64,000 nt of DNA from Marinobacter sp. F4218 (GCF_019443085.1 NZ_JAHZIL010000003.1:1054001-1118000), one strand, 5' to 3'; numbered from the stretch's first letter, positions 1 through 9,383 are shown. Notes: generated by a model not told the origin, from the letters alone. Made by a program: numbers and translations.

Positions 1-352
1 GTTTGGCCCGCATGACGACGAATCCCCCAACTCGCAGCAGTCCATGGCCTGGAAAATCAAGCGTAAGAGCAACGACGAACTGCGCCAGATGTTCATCGAC
101 CAGACCGTGCCGCAGCTTGAGTTCCTGGGATGCACCGCGCCTGACCCGGACCTGAAATGGAACGAAGAAACCGGCCACTACGATTTCGGTGAAATCAACT
201 GGCAGGAATTCTACGACGTTCTGAAGGGTAACGGCCCGTGCAACCGCGAGCGTATCAGCACTCGCAAGAAAGCAATCGACGAAGGCGCCTGGGTTCGCGA
301 AGCCGCCGTCGCCTATGCCAAAAAACAAAAGCAGCGCGCAGAAGCCGCTTGA
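1..352 (+). CDS. paaA: 1,2-phenylacetyl-CoA epoxidase subunit PaaA (3' part)
   Basis: This is the C-terminal part of PaaA, the catalytic diiron subunit of the PaaABCE monooxygenase that epoxidises the ring of phenylacetyl-CoA. The reading frame is open from base 2, so the start and most of the protein (family length about 310-330 residues) lie outside the window. About 116 residues are visible, including the tail with [15 protein letters not shown] and the conserved Asp-Leu-Lys-Trp stretch. It ends 17 bases before paaB and is clearly co-transcribed with it. The diiron ligands are upstream of the window and cannot be checked. Identification rests on the tail sequence and the paaB-C-D-E order that follows. 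Confidence 0.93.
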   Translation, partial: FGPHDDESPNSQQSMAWKIKRKSNDELRQMFIDQTVPQLEFLGCTAPDPDLKWNEETGHYDFGEINWQEFYDVLKGNGPCNRERISTRKKAIDEGAWVREAAVAYAKKQKQRAEAA

Positions 353-369
353 TATCGGAGGAATCTATT

Positions 370-651
370 ATGTCTGAATGGCGCCTATACGAAGTCTTTG
401 TTCGCAGCAAGCATGGTCTCAATCACAAGCACGTTGGCAGCGTGCACGCTTCCGATGCAGAAATGGCCATGGAAAATGCCCGCGATCTCTACACACGCCG
501 TAGTGAGGGTGTGAGCATCTGGGTTGTGCCTTCCGAAACGATCACCGCGTCTGCGTCCGACGAAAAAGAGGTCCTTTTCGATCCCTCTGAAGACAAAATC
601 TACAGGCACGCCTCTTTCTACGAGCTGCCTGACGAAGTCGGACACATGTAA
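370..651 (+). CDS. paaB: 1,2-phenylacetyl-CoA epoxidase subunit PaaB
   Basis: PaaB is a small (93 aa) structural subunit of the phenylacetyl-CoA epoxidase. It is thought to bridge the PaaAC core and the reductase PaaE. The ATG at 370 was chosen over a longer frame from 238 because it follows a good ribosome binding site (TCGGAGGAATC) and begins with the family-typical MSEWRLYEVF. Other family features are the HKHVGSVHASD segment and the acidic, tyrosine-rich tail. It sits between paaA and paaC with 17- and 11-base gaps, so the three are translated from one message. Confidence 0.95.
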   Translation: MSEWRLYEVFVRSKHGLNHKHVGSVHASDAEMAMENARDLYTRRSEGVSIWVVPSETITASASDEKEVLFDPSEDKIYRHASFYELPDEVGHM

Positions 652-662
652 GGAGCGTTGGC

Positions 663-1427
663 ATGACACAATCTGAAGCACTCAAAGAATACCTGCTTCG
701 CCTGGCAGACTCCGACATGATTCTTGGCCAGCGCCTTAGCGAGCTGTGTGGCAAGGCGCCCGCGCTCGAGGAAGAGATGGCACTGATGAACGTTGCACTC
801 GACCTCGTCGGCCAGGCCCGCAACTGGTACGAGTATGCCGCTGAGCTGATTGACGATGGCCGGGATGCCGACAAGCTGGCCTTCCGCCGGGATGCCCATG
901 ACTATCGCAACTTGCTCCTGACCGAGCAGCCGAACGAAGACTATGCGGTCACCATGGGCCGGCAATTCTTTTTCGATGTCTGGCACTACTTCACCCTCAA
1001 GAGCCTGAGCGAAGCCAATGACGAGCGGATTGCCGGCGTTGCAGCCAAGGCGCTCAAGGAAGCCACCTACCACCTCCGTCGGTCATCCGAGTGGGTGAAA
1101 CGCCTGGGTGATGGCACCGAAGAAAGCCATCGCCGCATGCAGGATGCGATCGATATCCTGTGGCGCTTCACAGGCGAGTTGATCACCCCGGACGAAACCG
1201 ATGAGCTGATGGCGAAGGCCGGCATTGGCCCGGACCCTGAGCAGCTTAAGAACGACTGGCATGGTCTGGTCAGTGAAGTGCTCGCTCAGGCCACCCTGAC
1301 TCCCGGCGCCGAAGATGCCTGGATGTATATGGGCGGAAAACACGGCGAACACACCGAACATCTTGGTTTCATTCTGGCAGAAATGCAGTTTCTGCAGAGG
1401 GCCTATCCCGATGCCAAAACATGGTGA
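663..1427 (+). CDS. paaC: 1,2-phenylacetyl-CoA epoxidase subunit PaaC
   Basis: PaaC (254 aa, normal length) is the all-helical, ferritin-like non-catalytic partner of PaaA and forms the stable heterodimer core of the epoxidase. The sequence shows the typical start (EALKEYLLRLADSDMILGQR), the EEEMALMNVALDLVGQARNW helix and the C-terminal GGKHGEHTEHLG segment. The GGAGCG before the ATG is a suitable ribosome binding site. Its last codons overlap the start of paaD by 17 bases, which suggests translational coupling. Confidence 0.95.
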   Translation: MTQSEALKEYLLRLADSDMILGQRLSELCGKAPALEEEMALMNVALDLVGQARNWYEYAAELIDDGRDADKLAFRRDAHDYRNLLLTEQPNEDYAVTMGRQFFFDVWHYFTLKSLSEANDERIAGVAAKALKEATYHLRRSSEWVKRLGDGTEESHRRMQDAIDILWRFTGELITPDETDELMAKAGIGPDPEQLKNDWHGLVSEVLAQATLTPGAEDAWMYMGGKHGEHTEHLGFILAEMQFLQRAYPDAKTW

Positions 1428-1980
1428 TTCCGACGCAAGGTCAGCGGTAGATATCCTGATCGCCAGCGACCGGGTACCGGCCAACGCTCGCCCCGATCTG
1501 CTGACCGAGAAAGATATCTGGGCTCTTCTGGAAGAGGTTAAGGACCCCGAGGTGCCGGCGGTAAGCGTCGTGGAACTCGGTATTGTCCGGGCGGTTCGAT
1601 GGGACGGGAAAGAACTGTCCGTCGATGTCACGCCAACCTATTCCGGCTGCCCGGCCACTGAGCTGATTGAAGAACTGATTTCGGAGGCCCTGCGCGCGGC
1701 GGGGTTCCGGAATCCGAGGATCAATCAAGTGCTGACCCCCGCCTGGACCACCGACTGGATCACAGACGAAGGCAAAGAGAAGCTAAGAGCGTTCGGAATC
1801 GCACCGCCCCAGGGCAGCTCCAGCAAAATGAGCCTGCTCGGCGAACCCGAGGTCATCACCTGCCCCCGTTGCGGCAGCCACGAGACCGAGCGGGTGAGCG
1901 AATTTGGATCGACCGCCTGCAAGGCGCTTTATCGTTGCAGGGAATGTCTCGAACCCTTCGACTATTTCAAATGCATCTAG
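1411..1980 (+). CDS. paaD: Phenylacetate degradation protein PaaD (MIP18/DUF59 family)
   Basis: PaaD (189 aa from the ATG at 1411) is a SufT/MIP18-like protein required for epoxidase activity. It probably helps assemble the iron-sulfur or diiron centre and is not a catalytic subunit. Visible are the DUF59 core (LEEVKDPEVPAVSVVELGIV, then TYSGCPAT with its conserved cysteine) and a C-terminal zinc-ribbon-like tail with CPRC, later CRECLEPF and a terminal cysteine. A longer frame from 1315 exists, but the start inside the end of paaC fits the family N-terminus and the tight operon packing. Confidence 0.93.
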   Translation: MPKHGDSDARSAVDILIASDRVPANARPDLLTEKDIWALLEEVKDPEVPAVSVVELGIVRAVRWDGKELSVDVTPTYSGCPATELIEELISEALRAAGFRNPRINQVLTPAWTTDWITDEGKEKLRAFGIAPPQGSSSKMSLLGEPEVITCPRCGSHETERVSEFGSTACKALYRCRECLEPFDYFKCI

Positions 1981-1993
1981 AGCCGATACGATC

Positions 1994-3073
1994 ATGAATA
2001 AATTCTACCCACTGACCCTCAAAGAGGTCAGACCTGAAACAAGAAACGCCGTATCACTGTCTTTCGATCTGCCAAATGACCTGGCAGACAAGTTTGCCTA
2101 CAAGCAAGGCCAGCATCTGGTGGTCAGAACAAAAATGAACGGCGAGGAAGTCCGCCGCTCATACTCTATCTGCACCAGCGTTAATGATCAGAATCTCCGG
2201 ATTGCCATCAAAAAGGTTCCCGGTGGCGTGTTTTCCACGTTTGCCAATGAGCAGCTCAAGCCCGGAGAAACCCTGGAAGTCATGCCGCCACAGGGTCATT
2301 TTTCTGTGGATCTGGACCCCGAGCGTGAAGGCAACTATCTCGCGGTTGCAGCCGGTAGTGGCATCACGCCCATCCTGTCCATCATCAAGACCACCCTTGA
2401 GACCGAGCCCAAGAGTGAAGTCACTCTCTTCTACGGCAACAAGGCGACCAGCAGTACTATGTTCCGGGACGAGCTTCAGGACCTGAAGAACGAGTACATG
2501 GCGCGCTTCAACCTGGTCTATATCTTCACCCGCGAAGAGCAGGACATCGACCTGTACAACGGCCGCATCGACCACGAGAAGTGTGATGCGCTGTTCGACC
2601 ACTGGATCAATGCCAAGGACCTGACCGCGGCGTTCATTTGCGGCCCCCAGCTGATGACCGAGACAGTGCGCGACTCTCTGCTCCGCCATGGCATGGACAA
2701 GAGCAAGGTCCATTTCGAGCTGTTTACCCCGGCTGGTGGGGCGCCCCAGGCTCGCAAGGACCGTGCAGACATCAAGGTCGATCCACAGTCCATCAGTGAA
2801 GTCACCGTGATCGCCGACGGCCGGTCACTGACCTTCCCGCTGGTGCGCGACACCAAGAGCATTCTCGACGCCGGCAACGAGGAAGGCGCAGACCTGCCCT
2901 TCTCCTGCAAAGCCGGCGTTTGCTCAACCTGCCGCGCCAAGGTGGTGGAAGGCGAAGTGGAAATGGACCAGAACTTCGCACTGGAGGATTACGAGGTCGA
3001 AGCAGGCTACGTACTCTCCTGCCAATGCTACCCGGTCTCCGACAAGGTTGTTCTCGACTACGACGAAATGTAA
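1994..3073 (+). CDS. paaE: 1,2-phenylacetyl-CoA epoxidase reductase subunit PaaE
   Basis: PaaE (359 aa; PaaK in some systems) passes electrons from NADPH through FAD and a [2Fe-2S] cluster to the PaaA diiron centre. Domains in order are an FAD-binding barrel with the RxYS flavin motif at residues 55-58, an NAD(P)-binding Rossmann domain with the GSGITP glycine motif, and a C-terminal plant-type ferredoxin domain with SCKAGVCSTC and a later fourth cysteine (SCQC). The start at 1994 (MNKFYPLTL) is preferred over a longer frame from 1904 that would run into the end of paaD. The 95-base gap to paaZ holds a perfect hairpin. Confidence 0.95.
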   Translation: MNKFYPLTLKEVRPETRNAVSLSFDLPNDLADKFAYKQGQHLVVRTKMNGEEVRRSYSICTSVNDQNLRIAIKKVPGGVFSTFANEQLKPGETLEVMPPQGHFSVDLDPEREGNYLAVAAGSGITPILSIIKTTLETEPKSEVTLFYGNKATSSTMFRDELQDLKNEYMARFNLVYIFTREEQDIDLYNGRIDHEKCDALFDHWINAKDLTAAFICGPQLMTETVRDSLLRHGMDKSKVHFELFTPAGGAPQARKDRADIKVDPQSISEVTVIADGRSLTFPLVRDTKSILDAGNEEGADLPFSCKAGVCSTCRAKVVEGEVEMDQNFALEDYEVEAGYVLSCQCYPVSDKVVLDYDEM

Positions 3074-3108
3074 GTCGTTTTTCGACAACTGCCCATCCAG
3101 ACCCGACA

Positions 3109-3139
3109 AAGGCAAGTCCTGTATGACAGGACTTGCCTT
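3109..3139 (+). terminator. Perfect hairpin between paaE and paaZ
   Basis: Two perfectly complementary 13-base arms (3109-3121 and 3127-3139) flank a five-base loop whose outer bases also pair. Only a short interrupted T-run follows, so this may be a weak terminator or an mRNA processing/stability element. It separates the epoxidase genes from the ring-opening gene within one apparent operon and could set a lower or different level for paaZ. Confidence 0.55.
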
Positions 3140-3168
3140 CACGTTTTCAGAAATGAACGGAGTTTCCA

Positions 3169-5214
3169 ATGTCAGTCCTGAAAAGTTTCATCGCCGGCCA
3201 GTGGGTCGGCGAGCAGGCCGCCAAGGCTCTGCCCAGCGCCGTGAATGGCGAGATCGTGGCCCACACCCACGACGATACCCTTGATTTCAAAGATGCCGTT
3301 GAATATGGCCGTAAGGTTGGCGGCAAGAACCTGATGGCGATGGATTTCCAGGAGCGTGCCCTGGCCCTGAAGGCTATGGCCATGTACCTGCAGGAGCACA
3401 AGAAGGAGCTGTACGCACTGTCGATGCACACTGGCGCCAGCAAGGGCGACAACGGTATCGATATTGATGGTGGCTTCGGTACCCTGTTTTCCTACGCCAG
3501 CATGGGCCGACGCGAGCTACCCTCAGGCAACGTCCTCCACGAGGGACCGGTGGTGCCACTGGGCAAGAACAACCACTTTGCCGGCACCCACATCATGGTG
3601 CCCCGCGGTGGTGTTGCCGTACACATTGATGCCTACAACTTCCCGGTCTGGGGCATGCTGGAGAAATTCGCACCCACGTTCCTGGCAGGCATGCCGTCCA
3701 TCGTGAAGCCGGCCACGTCTACCTGCTACGTCACCGAACTGGCGGTTCGCCTGATGCAGGAATCCGGCGCCCTGCCCGAAGGCAGCCTGCAGTTAATCAT
3801 CGGCAGCACCGGCGACCTGTTCGAGCACCTGGAAGAGCAGGACGTAGTGACCTTTACCGGTTCCGCAGCCACCGCACGCAAGTTGCGCAATCACCCGAAT
3901 ATCATCAATCGCTCCATCCCCTTCAATGCCGAAGCGGATTCCCTGAACAGCGCCATTCTGGCTCCGGACGTCACCCCAGAGCACGAGGAATTCGACATTT
4001 TCGTGAAGGAAGTCGGCCGTGAAATGACCGCCAAAGCCGGTCAGAAGTGTACGGCGATTCGTCGTGTCATGGTGCCCCGCGATCAGGTTGAGGCGGTCTG
4101 TGACAAGCTCAAGGAGCGCCTGTCCAAGGTGACTGTGGGCGATCCCTCCGTAGAGGGCGTTCGGATGGGGGCACTGGCCTCCATCGACCAGCTGGAGGAT
4201 GTCAAAGCCAATATCCAGGAACTGCTGAAGACCAGCGAGCTGGTAGTTGGTGGCGATGACAACTTCAAGCCAACTGGCGAAGGCACCGAAAACGGCGCAT
4301 TCATCGAGCCGCACCTGCTGTTGTGCCGCAATCCCGAAAACGGCTGTGGCGCCCACGATATCGAAGCGTTTGGCCCGGTCGCCACGGTTATCCCCTACGA
4401 CACCATTGAGGATGCTCTGGCGCTTTCTGCCAAGGGCCGTGGCTCCCTGGTCACCACGCTGACCACTCGTGATCCGGCCATCGCTGGCAAGATCGTTCCA
4501 GCCTTGGCGGCCTACCACGGACGCCTGCACCTGTTGAACGCGGAAGCTGCCAAGGAATCCACCGGCCATGGTTCGCCACTGCCCATGCTCAAGCATGGCG
4601 GGCCGGGCCGAGCCGGTGGTGGTGAGGAGCTGGGTGGTATCCGTGCAGTTCACCATTACCTGCAGCGCACCTCGATCCAGGGCTCGCCCACGATGCTGGC
4701 CGCCGTGACCGGCGAATACGTTCGTGGTGCCGAACTGATTGAATACGACGTTCACCCGTTCCGTCGGCACTTCGAGGATCTGCAGATCAACGAATCCCTG
4801 CTGACCCACCGCCGCACTGTCACCGAAGCGGACATCGTCAACTTCGGCTGCCTGTCCGGTGATCATTTCTACATGCACTTTGATGAACTGGCCGCACGGG
4901 AATCCCAGTTCGGCAAGCGCATCGCCCACGGTTACTTTGTGCTGTCCGCGGCGGCCGGCCTGTTCGTTTCTCCCGGCGAAGGCCCGGTTCTGGCGAACTA
5001 CGGCCTGGACACCCTCCGCTTTATCGAGCCGGTTGCACCGGGAGACACCATCCGGGCACGGCTGACCTGCAAGCGCAAAATCGATCAGGGTCGGACATCG
5101 CCGGACGGGCACCCACAGGGTGTCGTGGTCTGGGATGTACAGGTTCACAACCAGAACGACGAAATGGTTGCGAGCTACGATATCCTGACACTGGTTGCCA
5201 AGAAGCCCGAGTAA
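3169..5214 (+). CDS. paaZ: Bifunctional oxepin-CoA hydrolase / 3-oxo-5,6-dehydrosuberyl-CoA semialdehyde dehydrogenase PaaZ
   Basis: PaaZ (681 aa, full length) opens the oxepin-CoA ring and oxidises the resulting semialdehyde with NADP+. The N-terminal aldehyde dehydrogenase part (about residues 1-520) has the catalytic cysteine in GQKCTAI (Cys294) and the general base in FNAEADS (Glu255). The C-terminal MaoC-like hydratase part (about 535-680) has the hot-dog-fold [10 protein letters not shown] motif (Asp565, His566) and GKRIAHGYF. Both activities therefore look intact. The start ATG follows a GGAG ribosome binding site. It is the last gene of the visible paa operon and is followed by two hairpins. 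Confidence 0.96.
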   Translation: MSVLKSFIAGQWVGEQAAKALPSAVNGEIVAHTHDDTLDFKDAVEYGRKVGGKNLMAMDFQERALALKAMAMYLQEHKKELYALSMHTGASKGDNGIDIDGGFGTLFSYASMGRRELPSGNVLHEGPVVPLGKNNHFAGTHIMVPRGGVAVHIDAYNFPVWGMLEKFAPTFLAGMPSIVKPATSTCYVTELAVRLMQESGALPEGSLQLIIGSTGDLFEHLEEQDVVTFTGSAATARKLRNHPNIINRSIPFNAEADSLNSAILAPDVTPEHEEFDIFVKEVGREMTAKAGQKCTAIRRVMVPRDQVEAVCDKLKERLSKVTVGDPSVEGVRMGALASIDQLEDVKANIQELLKTSELVVGGDDNFKPTGEGTENGAFIEPHLLLCRNPENGCGAHDIEAFGPVATVIPYDTIEDALALSAKGRGSLVTTLTTRDPAIAGKIVPALAAYHGRLHLLNAEAAKESTGHGSPLPMLKHGGPGRAGGGEELGGIRAVHHYLQRTSIQGSPTMLAAVTGEYVRGAELIEYDVHPFRRHFEDLQINESLLTHRRTVTEADIVNFGCLSGDHFYMHFDELAARESQFGKRIAHGYFVLSAAAGLFVSPGEGPVLANYGLDTLRFIEPVAPGDTIRARLTCKRKIDQGRTSPDGHPQGVVVWDVQVHNQNDEMVASYDILTLVAKKPE

Positions 5215-5230
5215 AACCGGGCTGCCAGAT

Positions 5231-5313
5231 TTTCTCCCTGTCTTGGACCCCAGGGAGAAAGTCACAGGCAAATAAAAGGGGGACAGGTTTAGCGACCTGT
5301 CCCCCTTTTATTT
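5231..5313. terminator. Tandem hairpins; bidirectional terminator between paaZ and livF
   Basis: Two perfect hairpins follow paaZ. The first has 10-base arms at 5231-5240 and 5251-5260. The second has 19-base arms at 5270-5288 and 5295-5313 around a 6-base loop, with an A-rich left and T-rich right flank. The second should work as an intrinsic terminator for both paaZ (+) and the convergent liv-type operon (-). Confidence 0.9.
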
Positions 5314-5335
5314 GTGCTTCAAAAACGAGCTGGCG

Positions 5336-6700
5336 TTACATGCCCAGGTAGGCCTCACGGACTTTCTCGTTGCTCAGCAGTTCCTTGCCGGTGCCCTCAA
5401 TCACCACGCGGCCGGTTTCGAGGACGTAGCCCCTATCGGCCAGAGCCAGCGCCTGGGAGGCATTCTGCTCAACCAGGAAGATGGTGATACCTTCCTTTTT
5501 CAGCTCCTTGACGATGTTGAAGATCTCTTCGATGATCAGCGGCGCCAGGCCCATGCTTGGTTCATCAAGCAGCAACAGCCGGGGGCGGGCCATCAGTGCG
5601 CGCCCCATGGCCAGCATCTGTTGCTGACCGCCGGAAAGCTCCCCGGCCAGGTTGTGACGCTTCTGCCGGAGAATCGGAAACTTGCCGTACATTCGCTCGA
5701 GATCCTCGGCGACTTCCGGGGTCCGGCCACGGGTGTAGGCCCCCAATAACAGGTTGTCATGGACACTCAAATCCTTGAATACCTGGCGTCCTTCCGGCAC
5801 CTGAACGATGCCCTGACTGACCCTCTGATCGGTACCTACCTTGCCCAGATCCTTGCCCTCAAACAGCACACTGCCACGATCGACCGGTTGCAGACCGGAA
5901 ATGGTCATCAACAAGGTTGATTTGCCGGCACCATTGGCCCCGACCAGCGACACGATCTCGCCACTGTTGATCTTGATATCGACGTCATGGAGGACTTCGA
6001 TCTGGCCATAGGAGGTCACCAGGCCTTTGACGGACAGCAGTTCCTCCTTCTCGTGGGGGGCCGTCATACGCTCTTCGTGCTTCAGGCCAAGACCACCGAA
6101 ACGCTCAGGCGTATAGCTGACAATCTGGTGGCGAAGCTCCCGGAACTCATCACGGACCCGTTCGCCGAACAGGGGATCGTTCTCCACGTCCCGGGCTTCA
6201 ATGATTTGTTCCCAGTCCCCCTCGCTGAACAGATCGCGAGCTCTGGGGATCACCACGCCCTCTTCCTTGCGGATGTGTTTGCGCAGGGCTTCACTAAAGC
6301 GGGCCAGCGCATGACTGAACTGTTCACGCCCCTCCGGCCACTTTTCCATGCAGGCCTTGAGCAGCTGACGCAGCTCATTCACTTTCACATCGCCAATCTC
6401 ATAGCCTTTGGAGAGCTTTTCCAGAAGCGGCACGGACTCCGGAGACTTTTCTCCGAGCAGCCGGTACAGCACAATCTCAGTGGGCTGACTGTGCACCCGA
6501 CGGGCAAAGTGCTGAATGTAATCGAAAATGGTGGTCAACAGCTTTTCGTCCGGACGCTGTTGATTGATGTTCATGTCGTGCAGAAGCTGATCAAGAAGAT
6601 CAAGCGTGCGCCAGAGCGCCTGGTGCTCCCGCACAATGGTCCCAATCGCCTGCTCACCACGTGACTGGGCAGGCGCAATTCCCGTGTTTTGCTGTGTCAT
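5336..6700 (-). CDS. Hemerythrin-like domain fused to LivF-type ABC transporter ATPase
   Basis: This 454 aa protein has two parts. Residues about 15-170 form a hemerythrin/HHE-like four-helix domain (REHQALW near residue 26, RRVHSQPTE at 68-75, KHIRKEEGVVIP at 141-152, then DW). Residues about 220-454 form a complete LivF-type ABC ATPase with Walker A GANGAGKST (254-262), signature LSGGQQQ (355-361), Walker B LLLLDEP (375-381) and the LivF-typical LVEQNA. By eye some metal ligands are lost: the HH pair is His-Ser, the following glutamate is shifted, and the third-helix His is Tyr100. An internal ATG at residue 212 with a weak GAAGAG upstream could also yield a normal-sized LivF. It is the last gene of the operon. 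Confidence 0.9.
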   Translation of the reverse strand: MTQQNTGIAPAQSRGEQAIGTIVREHQALWRTLDLLDQLLHDMNINQQRPDEKLLTTIFDYIQHFARRVHSQPTEIVLYRLLGEKSPESVPLLEKLSKGYEIGDVKVNELRQLLKACMEKWPEGREQFSHALARFSEALRKHIRKEEGVVIPRARDLFSEGDWEQIIEARDVENDPLFGERVRDEFRELRHQIVSYTPERFGGLGLKHEERMTAPHEKEELLSVKGLVTSYGQIEVLHDVDIKINSGEIVSLVGANGAGKSTLLMTISGLQPVDRGSVLFEGKDLGKVGTDQRVSQGIVQVPEGRQVFKDLSVHDNLLLGAYTRGRTPEVAEDLERMYGKFPILRQKRHNLAGELSGGQQQMLAMGRALMARPRLLLLDEPSMGLAPLIIEEIFNIVKELKKEGITIFLVEQNASQALALADRGYVLETGRVVIEGTGKELLSNEKVREAYLGM

Positions 6701-6717
6701 TCGAATTGCCTCCTTAC

Positions 6718-7476
6718 TCAGCCACCCAGATAGGCAGCGATAACATCCGGATTCTGGCGGATTTCTGCCGGGGTACCTTCGGCCAATACGCGGCCATAGT
6801 TGAGAACCAGAAGCCGGTCGGAAATACCCATCACCAGTTTCATGTCGTGTTCAACCAGCATCACCGTCGTACCCTCGTCGGCAATCTTCCGGATCAGCTG
6901 TTCCAGCGCCGCCGTCTCGGTTGCATTCAGGCCGGCCGCCGGCTCGTCAAGGAGAATGATCCGCGGCTCGGCGGCCAGTGCCCGGGCAATCTCGAGGCGT
7001 TTGAGCGCACCGTAGGACATGGCCGACGCCTCGGTCTCGAGATACTCCCCGCAGCCTACATATTCCATAAGCTCCGCAGCCCGCGCACGCGCGGCCGCCT
7101 CATCCCGGCGCAATGCCGGCAGACGGAACAACGTGGTGAACAGGTTACTCTTGAGCTTCAGATGACGACCGAGCATGACGTTTTCAATGGCGGTCATGTT
7201 CATACAGATCTGCATCTGCTGGAATGTCCGGCACATGCCCCGCTCGGCGAGCTCGTTGGGCTCGAGATCAGTCGTGCTCTCGCCATTCAACCGAATTTCG
7301 CCGCCCGTCGGCGTATACAGTCCAGTGATCAGATTGAACAGGGTGGTCTTGCCAGCGCCATTCGGACCAATCACCGAAAAGACCTGCCCGGCTTCTACCG
7401 CAAAGCTGACATCCTCAACCGCATGAACGCCACCGAAGGCCTTGTCCAGCCCCTTTACTTCAACCAGTGCACTCAT
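6718..7476 (-). CDS. ABC transporter ATP-binding protein, LivG type
   Basis: This 252 aa ATPase matches LivG/BraF, one of the two cytoplasmic ATPases of a hydrophobic amino acid/amide-type importer. It shows Walker A GPNGAGKT at residues 37-44, the Q-loop region FQQMQ, a signature reading MSYGALKRLE as is usual in LivG, Walker B IILLDEPAAGL and the switch histidine in VEHDMKLVM. Its start overlaps the end of the LivM-type gene by 4 bases (ATGA-type coupling). Position next to paa genes and PaaX suggests transport of an aromatic acid instead of amino acids, but substrate specificity is set by the binding protein. Confidence 0.93.
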   Translation of the reverse strand: MSALVEVKGLDKAFGGVHAVEDVSFAVEAGQVFSVIGPNGAGKTTLFNLITGLYTPTGGEIRLNGESTTDLEPNELAERGMCRTFQQMQICMNMTAIENVMLGRHLKLKSNLFTTLFRLPALRRDEAAARARAAELMEYVGCGEYLETEASAMSYGALKRLEIARALAAEPRIILLDEPAAGLNATETAALEQLIRKIADEGTTVMLVEHDMKLVMGISDRLLVLNYGRVLAEGTPAEIRQNPDVIAAYLGG

Positions 7477-8483
7477 GCGGCACCTCCGGCTTTTTTCTTA
7501 CCCAGTTTCGTGGAAACGACTGCGGTCAAGGTAGGCAGAAGGCCTTTCGGCATGAAAATCATGGTCAGCATGAGAATCAGACCAAACATCACGGTCTCCA
7601 GCTCCTGGAAATCGGCCAGAACCTGAGGCAAGAGCTTCAACACGACGGCGCCCAGAATGACACCGAACGTCGACCCCATGCCGCCCAGCACGACCATGGT
7701 GATGAACAGAATGGAGAACTCGAAGCTTGCGACTGCCGGCGTGATGAAGCCCTGAAAGTGGGCATAGAGACTACCCATCAGGCTGGCGTAAACGGCAGAA
7801 ATGACAAACACCAGGCTTTTGTATTTGGCGGTATTCACACCCACGACGCGGGCAGCAACTTCCGACCCGTGTACCGAGCGCAAGGCACGGCCAATCGGCG
7901 ATTCAATCAGGTTCAGCGCGAACCAGACAGCCACCAGCAGGACCACACTGGCGAAGATGTACCAGGCCTGGAAGCCTTCAATCTGAAGACCAAACAGGGA
8001 GTACTGGCCAAACGTGCTCAATTCCCAGCCGAACACCTCAAACGCCGGAACCGGCATACCGTCTGGGCCGCCAGTAAGAGCACGCTCGTTGTTCAGGATA
8101 ATGGCAATGATAAAACCGACGGCGAGGGTCGCCATGGACAGATAATGCCCCTTCAGCCTCAGGATCGGTCGCCCGACCACCCAGGCAATGATACCCACAA
8201 CAACGGCACCAACCAGCAGCGCCGGCACTGACGGCCATCCGTAGGTCCCGGTTGCGATACCGGTGAAATAGGCCCCGAGGCCAAAGAAACCGGCGTGACC
8301 CAGACTGATCTGACCGGCGTAGCCTACCAGAAGGTTCAGGCCCACCACGGTGGCCGCAATAATTGCCATCTGGGTAACCAGCTCATAGTGAAACGGGTTA
8401 CCGAGAAAGGCAGGAAGAATAATCAGAATCAGCGCGAGGACCATTACTCCCCGGAGGCGTGACTGCATAAGACGATTCAACAT
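7473..8483 (-). CDS. ABC transporter permease, LivM type
   Basis: A 336 aa hydrophobic protein with about 9-10 membrane segments and the LivM signature region (YAGQISLGHAGFFGLGAYFTG). The EAA-like cytoplasmic loop shows SPIGRALRSVHGSEVAARVVG and the C-terminus [16 protein letters not shown]. It forms the inner-membrane channel with the LivH-type partner. The start overlaps the LivH gene by 1 base, so both are translationally coupled. It is shorter than the LivM of the second cluster at 22662 (423 aa), which carries an extra N-terminal membrane segment. Confidence 0.93.
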   Translation of the reverse strand: MLNRLMQSRLRGVMVLALILIILPAFLGNPFHYELVTQMAIIAATVVGLNLLVGYAGQISLGHAGFFGLGAYFTGIATGTYGWPSVPALLVGAVVVGIIAWVVGRPILRLKGHYLSMATLAVGFIIAIILNNERALTGGPDGMPVPAFEVFGWELSTFGQYSLFGLQIEGFQAWYIFASVVLLVAVWFALNLIESPIGRALRSVHGSEVAARVVGVNTAKYKSLVFVISAVYASLMGSLYAHFQGFITPAVASFEFSILFITMVVLGGMGSTFGVILGAVVLKLLPQVLADFQELETVMFGLILMLTMIFMPKGLLPTLTAVVSTKLGKKKAGGAA

Positions 8484-9358
8484 CAGACACGCTCCACTAC
8501 TTTGGCACCAAACAATCCGCGGGGGAGGAAGAACAGCACCAGCAGGATCATGGAGAATGCAACGGCATCCTTGTAGTCGGAGGACAGGTAACCAGCCGAC
8601 ATTGCCTCGACCACGCCGAGCAGAAGCCCGCCGACAACCGCACCCAGACCACTGCCCAGACCGCCAATCGCCGCAGCAACGAAGCCCTTCAGGCCGAGGA
8701 TGATGCCAATGTCATAAGAGGTGAACGTAATCGGGGCCACCACAATGCCGGCGACCGAGCCAAGCAGCGCAGATACCATGAACGCCAGCATCAGCACCAT
8801 CTGTGTCCGGATGCCCACCAGGCGCGCCGCTTCCTTGTTCATGGACGTGGCCAGGATCGCTTTACCGATCAGCGTCCTGGTGAAGAACAGTACGAGCGCC
8901 ACGACGAGCACGGCGCCAATGCCCAAAACCCATAGGCTCTGACTGTTCAGGACAGCGCCAAACACCTGAATCGGCTCGTCACTCGTGAAATTCTGCATCA
9001 CGTGGTATTCCTTACCCCATACAATCTGGGCAATACCGCGGATAAAGATCGAGGCGCCGATGGTGATGATAATGAGAGTTACCACGTCTGCCTGCTTTGC
9101 CGGAGCAATGGCAAACCGCTGCAAAAGAATACCCAGAATTCCGGCCAGTACAACGGCAAGAACCACCGCAAGGATCATGGGCACGCCCATGGCGGTGAGG
9201 GACACGGTCGCCATACCGCCGATCATCAGGAACTCGCCCTGGGCGAAGTTGATCACGTGGCTGGCGTTATAGATGAGGGTAAAGCCAAGGGCGATCAATG
9301 CATAGGTTGCACCGATAGTAACCCCGGTAAAGAGATACTGTAAGAATTCCGAGAACAT
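8483..9358 (-). CDS. ABC transporter permease, LivH type
   Basis: A 291 aa integral membrane protein of the LivH/BraD family. Characteristic stretches are the N-terminal GVTIGATYALIALGFTLIYN, NFAQGEFLMIGG, the loop NKEAARLVGI and the C-terminal GGLGSGLGAVVGGLLLGVVE followed by LFFLPRGLFG. It pairs with the LivM-type permease. The 96-base gap to the upstream binding-protein gene contains a long hairpin. Nothing in the permease itself reveals the substrate. Confidence 0.93.
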   Translation of the reverse strand: MFSEFLQYLFTGVTIGATYALIALGFTLIYNASHVINFAQGEFLMIGGMATVSLTAMGVPMILAVVLAVVLAGILGILLQRFAIAPAKQADVVTLIIITIGASIFIRGIAQIVWGKEYHVMQNFTSDEPIQVFGAVLNSQSLWVLGIGAVLVVALVLFFTRTLIGKAILATSMNKEAARLVGIRTQMVLMLAFMVSALLGSVAGIVVAPITFTSYDIGIILGLKGFVAAAIGGLGSGLGAVVGGLLLGVVEAMSAGYLSSDYKDAVAFSMILLVLFFLPRGLFGAKVVERV

Positions 9359-9383
9359 AGCCTAGATTCCGGTCGAACACCGG

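Noticed and set aside
5336-6067. Reading the hemerythrin part and LivF as two genes
   Set aside because: There is no stop codon between them and the domain order is in one frame; the internal ATG is only a possible second start.
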